From Clostridia bacterium (GTDB lineage Bacteria > Bacillota > Clostridia > TANB77 > UBA1234): a DNA stretch of 32,721 nucleotides. Below, in pieces: positions 14,832 through 22,960 of the stretch (its first letter is position 1; each line of letters starts with the position of its first letter). The DNA is taken from positions 1 to 32,721 of the forward strand of contig JAFUGH010000062.1 in NCBI GenBank assembly GCA_017469465.1. The letters run 5' to 3'. A model generated the notes under the pieces. That model saw nothing but the letters and a program-made list of their open reading frames with translations. It was not told the origin of the DNA and ran no database searches. The position numbers were made by a program, and so were the translations under genes.

Positions 14832-16751
14832 TTATGATTTTTCTAGAGACTCTACTTCGCTACCATCGACAATTCTCATCACCCAATTGGCGATTGTTTT
14901 TGCATCCATTCCGTATAGTTTTTCTAATTCTTCACATGAGCCGTGTTTTATGAATTCATCAGGATAGGCAAAATATTTTCCTGTTACATTTTGTTCATTT
15001 ACCATAAGATTTTGAACGAGAGAAGCTAATCCACCACTAATTACATTATCTTCAATTGTAATAAACCTTCTAGTTTTTTTGATCGAATTAAAAATAGTTT
15101 CTTTGTCCAATGGTTTCAAAAATCTTGTGTTAATTATTTCACAAAAAATATTTTTTTCTTTTAAGATGTTTGCAACTTCTATTGCTGTTCTAACCGTTTT
15201 TCCATAAGCAATAATAGATAAATCTTTTCCTTCTTGTAGAATTTCCGCTTTGCCAACTATTAGTTGATGATTAGAAATACTTTGTTCTTGATTATCTTTG
15301 CTTAGCATTAGTTCATCAGAATAATTTCCACGAGGATATCTTATTGCCACTGGTCCATTTATTTTTATAGCTAATTGAAGCATTTGTTTTAGTTCATTGC
15401 CATCTTTAGGAGCCATAATTGTCATGTTTGGAATATGAGATAAGTAAGATAAGTCAAATATTCCGTGGTGAGTTTCACCGTCTGCACCAACAATTCCAGC
15501 TCTATCTATAGCAAATATTACATGTAAATTTTGGAGTGCGACGTCATGGATAATTTGGTCATACGCTCTTTGCAAAAAGGTAGAGTAAACTGCAAAAACA
15601 GGGATGTAGCCACCTCTTGCAAGACCAGCTGCAAATGTTACAGCATGAGATTCTGCAATTCCAACATCATAAAATCTAGTAGGAAATCTTTTACTAAAAC
15701 TTGAAAGCCCAGTACCTGATGCCATAGCTGCTGTAATTGCAACGATTTTATCATTTTTTTCAGCTAGATGATATAATTCATCACCAAATGTTTTTGAAAA
15801 TGAGCCTGAGGAAGAAGAAATTGCTTCACCAGTTTCTATATCAAATTGACTAATTCCATGAAATTTATTAGGGTCATTTTCTGCAGGTTCGTACCCTTTT
15901 CCTTTTTTGGTAAGTACATGTATTAGTACGGGTTTTTTAGCAATTTTAGCTTTATCTAAAATTCTAATTAATTCTCTTATATCATGTCCATCAATCGGTC
16001 CTAGATAAGAAAATCCAAATTGCTCAAATAGGACACTGTTAGGAAAAATAATGTGTTTTAATATATCTTTAATTTTATCTAATATTTTATAAATATATTT
16101 GCCCAAAAATGGAATAGATAACAAAATGATTTTTAAAGTTTTTTTAGTATTTCTATAAAATTTATTTGAACGCAGTTTTGTTAAATAGTTTGCAACATTT
16201 CCAATGCTTGGCGAGATAGACATTTGATTATCATTTAAAATGACAATCAAGTTGGTATCATCTATTTGGGCATTGTTAAGCCCCTCGAAAGCTAGCCCAC
16301 CAGTTAAAGCGCCATCTCCAATTACTGCAATTGTGTAATCATCTTTACCAGAAAGTTTATTAGCTGTTGCAATTCCAATTGCAGAAGAAATTGAGGTACT
16401 ACTGTGTCCTGTATCAAATATATCATGGATGCTCTCACGAGTTTTTGGAAAACCACTGAGACCATTCAATTTCCTTAAAGTATCAAATTTATCTTTTCTG
16501 CCAGTCAAGATTTTATGTACATAACATTGATGTCCAACATCAAAAATTATTTTGTCACTTGGTGAATTAAAAACATAGTGAAGAGCCATAGTAAGTTCAA
16601 CAACTCCTAAATTGGGAGCTAAATGACCACCTGTTTTCGAAACTTTTTGTATTAAAAATTCACGTATTTCTGAAGCTAAACGTGGCAAATCTTTGACTGG
16701 CAAGGATTTAAAGTCCTCTAAGTCATTTACATTATCTAATATTTTATTCAT
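14832..16751 (-). CDS. dxs: 1-deoxy-D-xylulose-5-phosphate synthase
   Basis: A cytoplasmic thiamine-diphosphate enzyme that condenses pyruvate and glyceraldehyde 3-phosphate, the first step of the MEP isoprenoid pathway. This feeds undecaprenyl phosphate, the lipid carrier used by MraY. The 639-residue protein shows GGHLAPNLGVVELT, DVGHQCYVHKILTGR, the diphosphate motif GDGALTGGLAFEGLNNA, the pyrimidine-domain ITAAMASGTGL and GIAESHAVTFAAGLA, and DRAGIVGADGETHHG. I chose ATG 16751 with AAAGGAG eight bases upstream; an ATG 21 bases earlier (16772) lies on that ribosome-binding site. It is transcribed alone, convergent with the dcw cluster. Confidence 0.97.
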   Translation of the reverse strand: MNKILDNVNDLEDFKSLPVKDLPRLASEIREFLIQKVSKTGGHLAPNLGVVELTMALHYVFNSPSDKIIFDVGHQCYVHKILTGRKDKFDTLRKLNGLSGFPKTRESIHDIFDTGHSSTSISSAIGIATANKLSGKDDYTIAVIGDGALTGGLAFEGLNNAQIDDTNLIVILNDNQMSISPSIGNVANYLTKLRSNKFYRNTKKTLKIILLSIPFLGKYIYKILDKIKDILKHIIFPNSVLFEQFGFSYLGPIDGHDIRELIRILDKAKIAKKPVLIHVLTKKGKGYEPAENDPNKFHGISQFDIETGEAISSSSGSFSKTFGDELYHLAEKNDKIVAITAAMASGTGLSSFSKRFPTRFYDVGIAESHAVTFAAGLARGGYIPVFAVYSTFLQRAYDQIIHDVALQNLHVIFAIDRAGIVGADGETHHGIFDLSYLSHIPNMTIMAPKDGNELKQMLQLAIKINGPVAIRYPRGNYSDELMLSKDNQEQSISNHQLIVGKAEILQEGKDLSIIAYGKTVRTAIEVANILKEKNIFCEIINTRFLKPLDKETIFNSIKKTRRFITIEDNVISGGLASLVQNLMVNEQNVTGKYFAYPDEFIKHGSCEELEKLYGMDAKTIANWVMRIVDGSEVESLEKS

Positions 16752-16807
16752 TGTTACTGCTCCTTTAATCATAAGTAAAGCTTTTTAAGCGTTACACTGC
16801 TTTGCGA

Positions 16808-16836
16808 ATTATATCACAAATTATGAAAACTGTCAA
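16808..16836 (-). promoter_or_regulatory. Consensus sigma-A promoter of dxs
   Basis: On the minus strand, a perfect TTGACA (16836-16831) and a perfect TATAAT (16813-16808) are separated by 17 bp. Confidence 0.85.
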
Positions 16837-16881
16837 AAAAGTAACATAATCGACAATAATTGTATTAGATAGTAAGTAAAA

Positions 16882-16914
16882 ATGAAAAGCCGTCCGTAGG
16901 AGACTACAAACGGC
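16882..16914 (-). terminator. Terminator of the small minus-strand operon
   Basis: On the minus strand, GCCGT.TGTAG pairs with CTAC..ACGGC around TCTC and is followed by TTTTCATTTTT. It lies 12 bases after the stop codon of the 16927 gene. Confidence 0.8.
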
Positions 16915-16926
16915 GTGATGATTTCC

Positions 16927-17298
16927 CTATTCAGGAAAATCTATTAAAAAATGTGCTGGGCATCTTTTGAAAGGCCAAACATAGTAATTATTAATGATGA
17001 ATGCTTTAAAAGTGGAAGGAGCATTGAAATGCTCTTCTGACTCAATTGTAGCTGAATATTCTCCTTTCATAAGAGCATCAATTGAAAAGAGACCCATATG
17101 TTTTGCCAAACTTCTAAGGTGCTGACTCATCATATCGAAAGATGTAAAGTAAAATGCAAGGAATTCAGTCCTATTGGCATTCTTAATATCTTTCAACATA
17201 AATACCACTTCGAAATCATTAATATTTTCACAATATTGACCTTGGGTACGGATTCTTTTTAAAGTAAAATGTACGTCATACGATATTGTTGAAGACAT
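16927..17298 (-). CDS. Unrecognised 123-residue protein
   Basis: A clear gene by its signals: GGAGGTG five bases before the ATG and a terminator just after the stop. The protein has no signal peptide or membrane helix and is rich in aromatic residues (AFYFTSFDMM, NNYYVWPFKRCP), with two cysteines. It looks like a small cytoplasmic alpha/beta fold. I do not recognise the family. It is the second gene of a two-gene unit with the coiled-coil protein at 17333, 34 bases downstream of it. Confidence 0.75.
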   Translation of the reverse strand: MSSTISYDVHFTLKRIRTQGQYCENINDFEVVFMLKDIKNANRTEFLAFYFTSFDMMSQHLRSLAKHMGLFSIDALMKGEYSATIESEEHFNAPSTFKAFIINNYYVWPFKRCPAHFLIDFPE

Positions 17299-17332
17299 AA
17301 GAACACCTCCATTTTGTCAATAACTTCAAAGG

Positions 17333-17524
17333 TTAACTGTCGTTTCTAATATCTTTTAGACGCTTATAGGCAAGATTGAAACGTTCACTTGCTTTTTCAA
17401 ACTTTTCTCGTGCTTCTTGTTTTTCAATATCTATTCTTGCATTGAATAGCGTATTACTTGCTTCAGTGTATTCCTTGTAAGCATTTTCAAACTCTAATTG
17501 TGCAATAATACGTTGATCATTCAC
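17333..17524 (-). CDS. Small charged helical protein, unknown function
   Basis: A 63-residue protein that is almost entirely predicted helix, with heptad-like spacing (FENAYKEYTEASNTLFNAR, EKFEKASERFNLAYKRLK), so a coiled coil or helical hairpin. I chose GTG 17524 because GGAGGTG lies eight bases upstream; the TTG at 17530 is too close to it. An extended -10 (TGATATAAT) lies about 110 bases upstream. It forms an operon with the 16927 gene. Family not recognised; an adaptor or antitoxin-like partner is conceivable but unsupported. Confidence 0.7.
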   Translation of the reverse strand: MNDQRIIAQLEFENAYKEYTEASNTLFNARIDIEKQEAREKFEKASERFNLAYKRLKDIRNDS

Positions 17525-17629
17525 TATCAAGCACCTCCATATGTGTGTGTCCTTAGCAACTAACTATTAGATAGTTAAAAATTCACGGTACAGTTGTAGA
17601 TCGTGTGACAAAAGTGTTTGTTGAGCATG

Positions 17630-17638
17630 GTGATTATA
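17630..17638 (-). promoter_or_regulatory. Extended -10 promoter for the small minus-strand operon
   Basis: TGATATAAT on the minus strand (read from 17638 down to 17630) has no good -35 box at 17-18 bp, but the TGN extension can replace it. It overlaps the region of the divergent radical SAM promoter. Confidence 0.4.
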
Positions 17639-17646
17639 TCAAAAAT

Positions 17647-17675
17647 TTGAGACTTGCGCTATAATTTATGATAAT
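17647..17675 (+). promoter_or_regulatory. Promoter of the radical SAM gene pair
   Basis: TTGAGA at 17647-17652 and GATAAT at 17670-17675 are separated by 17 bp, about 55 bases before the chosen start. Confidence 0.55.
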
Positions 17676-17730
17676 TTTCTTTAAAAAAATAAAATATTAT
17701 TATATACTATGTTCATGGAGGTTAGGAAAA

Positions 17731-19560
17731 ATGCTAGATAACTTATTAAAAAAGGTTGAAAAACCAGTAAGATATACTGGTGGTGAAATAAATATGTGCA
17801 AAAAAGATTTAACTAATGTAAAATCTAGAATTGCATTTTGTTTTCCAGATGTATATGAGATTGGTATGTCACATTTAGGAATGAAGATATTATATGACTT
17901 ATATAATAGAGAAAAAGATACTTATTGTGAGAGAGTGTTTGCTCCTTGGGTAGATATGGAACAATTAATGAGAGAAAATGATGTATCATTATTTTCATTG
18001 GAGACAAAAACGCCACTAAATCAATTTGATTTTGTTGCTTTTACATTACAATATGAAATGAGTTATACAAACATATTGAACATGCTTGATTTAGGTAGAG
18101 TACCAATTTGGTCAAAAGAGAGAGTGGATGGAGATCCGATAGTAATTGCAGGTGGACCATGTAGTTACAATAGTGAGCCAGTTGCAGACTTTTTTGACAT
18201 AATCATTATGGGAGAGGGCGAGGAAGTAAATATAGAATTAAATCGTCTATATGTTAAATGCAAAGAAGAACGAAAAACAAGAAAAGAATTTTTAGAAGAA
18301 GCAGCTAAAATAGAAGGAATATATGTGCCTGCTTTTTATGATATTAAATATAATGCTGATGGTACTTTTCAAGAAATTAAATCGATTAGTGAGAATGCCA
18401 AACCAATCATTAAAAAGCGAATTGTAAAAGACCTAGATAAATTAACTTATCCTGAAAAATGGATAGTACCATATTTAAATATAGTTCATGATAGGGTAAT
18501 GCTTGAAATATTTAGAGGATGTATTAGAGGGTGTCGTTTTTGCCAAGCAGGGTATATTTATAGACCAGTAAGAGAAAAAAGTAGAGGAAAAGTCGAAAAA
18601 CTTGCAGAAAGTTTAATTAATAATACGGGATATGAAGAAATTTCTTTAACATCACTAAGCACGAGTGACTATAGAGAATTTCATCCTTTGGCGCAAAGTT
18701 TAATTTCAAAATTTAAGCCTAAGAATGTTAGTATTTCTTTACCTTCACTAAGAACAGACTCTATTAGTTTACAACTTTTAGAAGAAGTAAGTAATGTCAG
18801 AAAAAGTGGATTTACCATTGCACCTGAGGCGGGAACGCAAAGATTGAGAGATGTTATTAATAAGGGACTAAGCGAAGAAGAAATAATTAATGCTTGTAGA
18901 TTTGCTTTTAAGAGTGGTTGGAGCACGATTAAGCTTTACTTTATGATTGGTCTTCCTACAGAAACATATGATGACTTACAAGGAATCGTTGATTTGGCAA
19001 ATAAAATTGTGGATACATATTATGAAATACCAAAATCTGAAAGGGCTAAAGGCCTATCTGTTACAGTGAGTGCTTCTACTTTTGTACCCAAGCCATTTAC
19101 AGCCTTTCAGTGGTGTGGACAAGATAATATAGAGACGATTAAAGAAAAACAAGAATTCTTAAAAACACATTTAACAAATAGGTTTGTTAGATTTAATTGG
19201 CACGACCCAGAAACAAGTGTCATAGAAGCAGTACTTGCAAAAGGTGATAGAAGACTTTCCAAATCAATTTATAGAGCTTGGGAGTTGGGACAAAAATTTG
19301 ACAGTTGGGGCGAATTCTTCAAATTTGAAACATGGATGCAGGCTTTTAAGGATACAGGAATTGATTACAAGTATTACGCGGAAAGAACGATTGGTCTAGA
19401 AGAAAAATTGCCGTGGGAACACATTGACATATTAGTTACAAAAAACTTCTTAGAGAAAGAATATCAAAATGCTATGGAGGCTAAGGTAACTCCAAATTGT
19501 AGACAAAAATGTGCAGGATGTGGAGCGGTAAGGGCTCAGTGCGGAGTTTGTTTCGAGTAA
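17731..19560 (+). CDS. TIGR03960-type radical SAM protein
   Basis: A 609-residue protein with an N-terminal cobalamin-binding-like domain (FCFPDVYEIGMSHLGMKILYDL and IVIAGGPCSYNSEPVADF), then a radical SAM domain with the 4Fe-4S motif C264-x3-C268-x2-C271 in FRGCIRGCRFCQAG. The C-terminal end is cysteine-rich (TPNCRQKCAGCGAVRAQCGVC), probably a second metal site. The family is conserved in Firmicutes next to, or fused with, the TIGR03936 protein encoded here at 19695, often near rng, rplU and rpmA, which are absent from this window. The reaction is unknown. I chose ATG 17731, which gives the typical start MLDNLLKKVEKP and has GGAGG upstream; the longer ORF from 17668 overlaps the promoter. 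Confidence 0.93.
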   Translation: MLDNLLKKVEKPVRYTGGEINMCKKDLTNVKSRIAFCFPDVYEIGMSHLGMKILYDLYNREKDTYCERVFAPWVDMEQLMRENDVSLFSLETKTPLNQFDFVAFTLQYEMSYTNILNMLDLGRVPIWSKERVDGDPIVIAGGPCSYNSEPVADFFDIIIMGEGEEVNIELNRLYVKCKEERKTRKEFLEEAAKIEGIYVPAFYDIKYNADGTFQEIKSISENAKPIIKKRIVKDLDKLTYPEKWIVPYLNIVHDRVMLEIFRGCIRGCRFCQAGYIYRPVREKSRGKVEKLAESLINNTGYEEISLTSLSTSDYREFHPLAQSLISKFKPKNVSISLPSLRTDSISLQLLEEVSNVRKSGFTIAPEAGTQRLRDVINKGLSEEEIINACRFAFKSGWSTIKLYFMIGLPTETYDDLQGIVDLANKIVDTYYEIPKSERAKGLSVTVSASTFVPKPFTAFQWCGQDNIETIKEKQEFLKTHLTNRFVRFNWHDPETSVIEAVLAKGDRRLSKSIYRAWELGQKFDSWGEFFKFETWMQAFKDTGIDYKYYAERTIGLEEKLPWEHIDILVTKNFLEKEYQNAMEAKVTPNCRQKCAGCGAVRAQCGVCFE

Positions 19561-19680
19561 AATTTGTAGTGGCGCACAGTGTGCGCCAAAATAGACTCGT
19601 GTGTAAGTGCTTACCATTATATGCTGTAGTGGCGCACAGTGTGCGCCATAATATATACACATGTGAGTATTTACCATTAT
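19561..19680. repeat. 60-bp tandem repeat with a perfect GC-rich palindrome
   Basis: Two units, 19561-19620 and 19621-19680, are in exact 60-bp register. Each holds TGTAGT followed by GGCGCACAGTGTGCGCC (19571-19587 and 19631-19647; 8-bp arms, one central base) and ends in TTACCATTATA. The second unit abuts the ribosome-binding site of the next gene. Confidence 0.9.
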
Positions 19681-19694
19681 AGGAGGAAAAAGAG

Positions 19695-20315
19695 ATGAGT
19701 GAAATCATTCGTGTGAAATACGAAAAAAGAGAAGAAGTAAAATATGTTGGGCATTTAGACACCATGCGCACTTTCATAAGATGTATTAAAAGGACAAATA
19801 TACCAGTTTCTTACTCTAAAGGTTTTAATCCTAGAATTCAAATCTCTTTTGCATTACCACTAGGGGTTGGAGTTACTAGTAAATCAGAATTTTTTGATTT
19901 AACTTTGGAAAATAAAATGAATATAGATTTATTCCTTTCAGAATTAAACTCTACATTACCGGATGGATTTAAAGTAGTGGCAGCATATTATCCAGAAAGT
20001 AAAAAAAGCTTGATGTCATTAGTAAAAGAAGCGGTGTATGAAATTACAATAAATGATGAAATTAATTTTGAAAAAGTGGATGCATTATTTCAACAAAATG
20101 AGATTCTGATAGAAAAAAATACGGATAAGAATGTAGTAATTAAAAATATAAAGGAAGGAATACTCGATTTTTCAATCAATAATCCTGTATGCAGATTTCA
20201 TGTTACAGCAGGTAGTAGTAATAATGTAAATCCGAATACGATTATAGAGGCAATCAATCAGTATGTTCAAGAAGTGAGAAACTTTGATATTTGTAGAAAA
20301 GAATTAATTATATAA
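19695..20315 (+). CDS. TIGR03936 / DUF2344 radical-SAM-associated protein
   Basis: A 206-residue protein starting with the family pattern VKYEKREEVKYVGHLDTMRTFIRCIKRTNIPVSYSKGFNPRI; the HLD, YSKGFNP and FALPLGVGVTS segments are the signature. It lies directly after its usual partner, the TIGR03960 radical SAM protein, so the two probably form one enzyme or complex. It is fused to the partner in some genomes. Reaction unknown. AGGAGGAAAAAGAG precedes the ATG. The 134-base gap from the partner is filled by the 60-bp tandem repeat, which could affect their relative expression. Confidence 0.9.
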   Translation: MSEIIRVKYEKREEVKYVGHLDTMRTFIRCIKRTNIPVSYSKGFNPRIQISFALPLGVGVTSKSEFFDLTLENKMNIDLFLSELNSTLPDGFKVVAAYYPESKKSLMSLVKEAVYEITINDEINFEKVDALFQQNEILIEKNTDKNVVIKNIKEGILDFSINNPVCRFHVTAGSSNNVNPNTIIEAINQYVQEVRNFDICRKELII

Positions 20316-20344
20316 ATTGCAATTTGATAAAAGGAGTGACAATA

Positions 20345-20962
20345 ATGGAGAAGAATTATGAATTTTTAAATCATGCATGCATTAGATTTGATTTTGATGG
20401 AGTGGTTTGCTATACTGACCCATATAATTTAATAGGAGGTAAAAATGATGCAGATATCATTTTTATAACACATGGACATTTTGACCATTATTCTATTAGT
20501 GATATTTTTAAAGTAGGAAAAGATAGTACCATTTTTGTTATACCAGAAGGTGTGGATACTCCAGAACTTGATGAAGATAGTATTGTGAGAGTAAAGCCAA
20601 ATAATTCATATGATGTAAAAGGAATAAAGATTGAAACCATCCCAGCTTATAACATTAACAAACAATTTCACAAAAAAGAAGAGGGATGGGTTGGCTATAT
20701 TTTAGAACATAATGGAGTAAAATATTATGTGGCAGGTGATACGGATATTACTGCTGAAAGTAGGAAGGTTAAATGTGATGTTGCGTTTGTTCCAGTTGGT
20801 GGAACGTACACCATGACAAGCGAAGAAGCAGCACAATTGGTAAATGAGATAAAACCACAAATAGCAGTACCTATTCATTATGGAAAAGTAGTTGGAAGTA
20901 GGAATGATGCAAAAAAATTTCAAAGTTTATTAGATGAAAATATTGAATGCAATTTCATTTAG
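20345..20962 (+). CDS. Metallo-beta-lactamase-fold hydrolase
   Basis: A 205-residue protein of the UlaG-like / UPF0173-like metal-dependent hydrolase group. The di-metal motif is H43-G-H45-F-D47-H48 in FITHGHFDHYS, followed by VAGDTDIT and PIHYGKVVGS for the further ligands. The substrate cannot be deduced. ATG 20345 has AAGGAG nine bases upstream; a TTG start at 20324 lies upstream of that ribosome-binding site and is less likely. It follows the TIGR03936 gene by 29 bases, so probably the same transcript, although no functional link is known. Confidence 0.88.
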   Translation: MEKNYEFLNHACIRFDFDGVVCYTDPYNLIGGKNDADIIFITHGHFDHYSISDIFKVGKDSTIFVIPEGVDTPELDEDSIVRVKPNNSYDVKGIKIETIPAYNINKQFHKKEEGWVGYILEHNGVKYYVAGDTDITAESRKVKCDVAFVPVGGTYTMTSEEAAQLVNEIKPQIAVPIHYGKVVGSRNDAKKFQSLLDENIECNFI

Positions 20963-21006
20963 TATGGTATAGAATCACATTATGCTTTATGTAAAAATAT
21001 CAATAG

Positions 21007-21045
21007 AAAAAGGAAATACCCCAACCTGTAAAGGATGGGGTATTG
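21007..21045 (-). terminator. Terminator of the 42-codon gene
   Basis: Read on the minus strand, AATACCCCA.CC pairs with GG.TGGGGTATT and is followed by TCCTTTTTC. On the plus strand no T tract follows, so it serves mainly the minus strand. Confidence 0.7.
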
Positions 21046-21048
21046 TAA

Positions 21049-21177
21049 TTAGTTGTTACACTCTACTTGTTTCTTGATATTATACGGATTCGTCACCATG
21101 TCGACGAAGAGAGCATCATCATAGTACTCCGTCAAAGATGTTATGACTTTCTCCTCATAGCTCATTGTCGTATCCAT
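21049..21177 (-). CDS. 42-residue acidic small protein, unknown
   Basis: A short gene supported by its signals rather than homology: promoter TTTACT-17-TATAAT, AAAGGAG seven bases before the ATG, and a terminator four bases after the stop. The protein starts MDTTMSYEEKVITSLTEYYDD and continues ALFVDMVTNPYNIKKQVECNN. It is acidic and helical, with one C-terminal cysteine and no membrane segment. I do not recognise it. It is divergent from asnS and its promoter region is shared with it. Confidence 0.65.
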   Translation of the reverse strand: MDTTMSYEEKVITSLTEYYDDALFVDMVTNPYNIKKQVECNN

Positions 21178-21229
21178 GTTTTTTCTCCTTTCATTATTTG
21201 AAGATTGTTAAATTTATAAAACCATTTTT

Positions 21230-21258
21230 ATTATATCATAGTTTACATAACAAGTAAA
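21230..21258 (-). promoter_or_regulatory. Sigma-A promoter of the 42-codon gene
   Basis: On the minus strand, TTTACT (21258-21253) and TATAAT (21235-21230) are separated by 17 bp. Confidence 0.7.
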
Positions 21259-21297
21259 GTCCAAAATGCATATTCAGGCAATTTTTGGAATATGGAG

Positions 21298-21326
21298 TTG
21301 TTTTTCTGAAATAGTTGCGATATAAT
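21298..21326 (+). promoter_or_regulatory. Promoter of asnS
   Basis: TTGTTT at 21298-21303 and a perfect TATAAT at 21321-21326 are separated by 17 bp. No T-box leader fits in the roughly 30-base 5' end. Confidence 0.6.
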
Positions 21327-21361
21327 GACAGCATAGTATGAGAATAACAGGAGGATTGGTT

Positions 21362-22744
21362 ATGAAAAGAATTTTAGTAGCAGAATTATATAAAAATGCT
21401 GAAAAATATGCAAATGAAGAAGTTTACGTTTGTGGATGGGTGAGGACAGCGAGAGATTCAAAAACATTTGGTTTTATTGAATTAAATGACGGTTCATTTT
21501 TTAAGAATGTACAAGTTGTCTATGAAGATACATTAAGTAATTTTGAAGAATTAACAAAGCTTACAGTTAGTTCGTCTTTAAGAGTAACAGGCAAGCTTGC
21601 TTTAACACCAGAGGCAAAACAACCTTTTGAAATTAAAGCTATAAAGATAGAAATAGAATGTTTATCACCAGTAACATATCCATTACAAAAGAAAGGTCAT
21701 ACGGTTGAATTTTTAAGAGAATATGCTTACTTAAGACCAAGAACCAATTTGTTTAATGCAGTTTTTAGAGTAAGAAGCATGGCTGCTCGTGCAATTCATA
21801 AATATTTCCAAGAGCAAGGATATGTTTATGTACACGCTCCATTAATCACTGCAAATGATGGTGAAGGGGCAGGGGAAATGTTCCAAGTAACAACGCTTGA
21901 TTTAGATAAAGTTGCTGAAACAGGCAAAGTGGATTATGATAGAGATTTCTTTGGAAAACACGTTGGTTTAACGGTTACAGGACAACTTGAAGGAGAAGCT
22001 TTTGCTATGGCATATGGTAATATCTATACTTTTGGCCCTACATTTAGAGCAGAAAATTCAAATACCAAGACGCATGCTTCTGAGTTTTGGATGATTGAAC
22101 CTGAAATGGCATTTTGTGATTTGGAAGGATTAATGGACATTGAAGAAGATATGTTGAAATATATTGTGAAATTTGTATTAGATAACTGCAAAGAAGAAAT
22201 GGAATTTTTAAATAAATTTGTAGCACCAGGGCTAATTGAAAAACTAACCAAGCTTTTAGATAGCAAATTTACAAGAATTGATCATGAAGATGTAATTACA
22301 ATTTTAAAAGAAGCGAAAGTTGATTGGGAATTTAAACCTGAGTATGGCGAAGATATTGCAAAAGAACATGAAAAATATATTACAGAATATTTTGGTGGGC
22401 CTGTTTTTATTAAGAATTGGCCAAAAGATATTAAAGCTTTCTACATGAAACAAAATGAAGATGGAAAAACAGTGGCAGCAGTTGACTTAGAAGTGCCAAG
22501 TGCCGGCGAATTAATGGGTGGAAGTCAGAGAGAAGAAAATTATGATAAATTAGTAAATCGTATGAATGAATTAGGAATGTCAACAAAAGGTTTAGAGTGG
22601 TATATGGATTTAAGAAAATATGGAAGTTGTGTTCATTCAGGCTTTGGAATGGGCTTTGAAAGGTTGCTTATTTACTTAACAGGAGTTGAAAATATTAGAG
22701 ATGTAATACCATTTCCAAGAACACCAAAGAATTGTGAATTTTAA
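21362..22744 (+). CDS. asnS: Asparaginyl-tRNA synthetase
   Basis: A class II aminoacyl-tRNA synthetase that charges tRNA-Asn. The 460-residue protein has an N-terminal OB-fold anticodon-binding domain (VYVCGWVRTARDSKTFGFIELNDGS at about residues 18-42) and a catalytic domain. Motif 2 lies around FGPTFRAENSNTKTHASEFWMIEPE and motif 3 in GFGMGFERLLIYLTG. The RAENSNTKTH form is typical of AsnS rather than AspS. ATG 21362 is preceded by AGGAGGATTGGTT; an upstream in-frame ATG at 21338 precedes that site and is not used. Confidence 0.97.
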   Translation: MKRILVAELYKNAEKYANEEVYVCGWVRTARDSKTFGFIELNDGSFFKNVQVVYEDTLSNFEELTKLTVSSSLRVTGKLALTPEAKQPFEIKAIKIEIECLSPVTYPLQKKGHTVEFLREYAYLRPRTNLFNAVFRVRSMAARAIHKYFQEQGYVYVHAPLITANDGEGAGEMFQVTTLDLDKVAETGKVDYDRDFFGKHVGLTVTGQLEGEAFAMAYGNIYTFGPTFRAENSNTKTHASEFWMIEPEMAFCDLEGLMDIEEDMLKYIVKFVLDNCKEEMEFLNKFVAPGLIEKLTKLLDSKFTRIDHEDVITILKEAKVDWEFKPEYGEDIAKEHEKYITEYFGGPVFIKNWPKDIKAFYMKQNEDGKTVAAVDLEVPSAGELMGGSQREENYDKLVNRMNELGMSTKGLEWYMDLRKYGSCVHSGFGMGFERLLIYLTGVENIRDVIPFPRTPKNCEF

Positions 22745-22777
22745 TAATAAAGGGACTGTAAAATAGGGCGAAATTCG

Positions 22778-22878
22778 CACAAAGGGAACGTCCATTAGTT
22801 GTGCAACATAATAAGATATTATTTGTATTTTATGAGTTATGTTGTCATGTTGCACAACTAATGGACGTTCCCTTTGTG
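22778..22878. repeat. Long hairpin element C (perfect 32-bp arms)
   Basis: Bases 22778-22809 and 22847-22878 are perfect inverted copies enclosing 37 bases. The arm begins CACAAAGGGAACGTCC and is flanked by TTCG as in element B. It probably also ends the asnS transcript. Confidence 0.9.
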
Positions 22879-22895
22879 TGTTTATGAAATAGTAC

Positions 22896-22924
22896 TTGCC
22901 ATTTCAAAGTTTTTGTTGTAAAAT
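22896..22924 (+). promoter_or_regulatory. Promoter of efp
   Basis: TTGCCA at 22896-22901 and TAAAAT at 22919-22924 are separated by 17 bp, directly after hairpin element C. Confidence 0.6.
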
Positions 22925-22960
22925 AATGCCATATGAGAAATAGGAAGGAGTTTTATTTTT

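Noticed and set aside
14686-14967. A 93-codon plus-strand frame across the ftsW-dxs gap
   Set aside because: It is made of the CCTCCGTCCC repeats and the antisense of dxs, with no ribosome-binding site.
19450-19777. Minus-strand frames over the 60-bp tandem repeat that give a repeated peptide
   Set aside because: The peptide repeat only reflects the DNA repeat. They overlap two well-supported genes and lack start signals.
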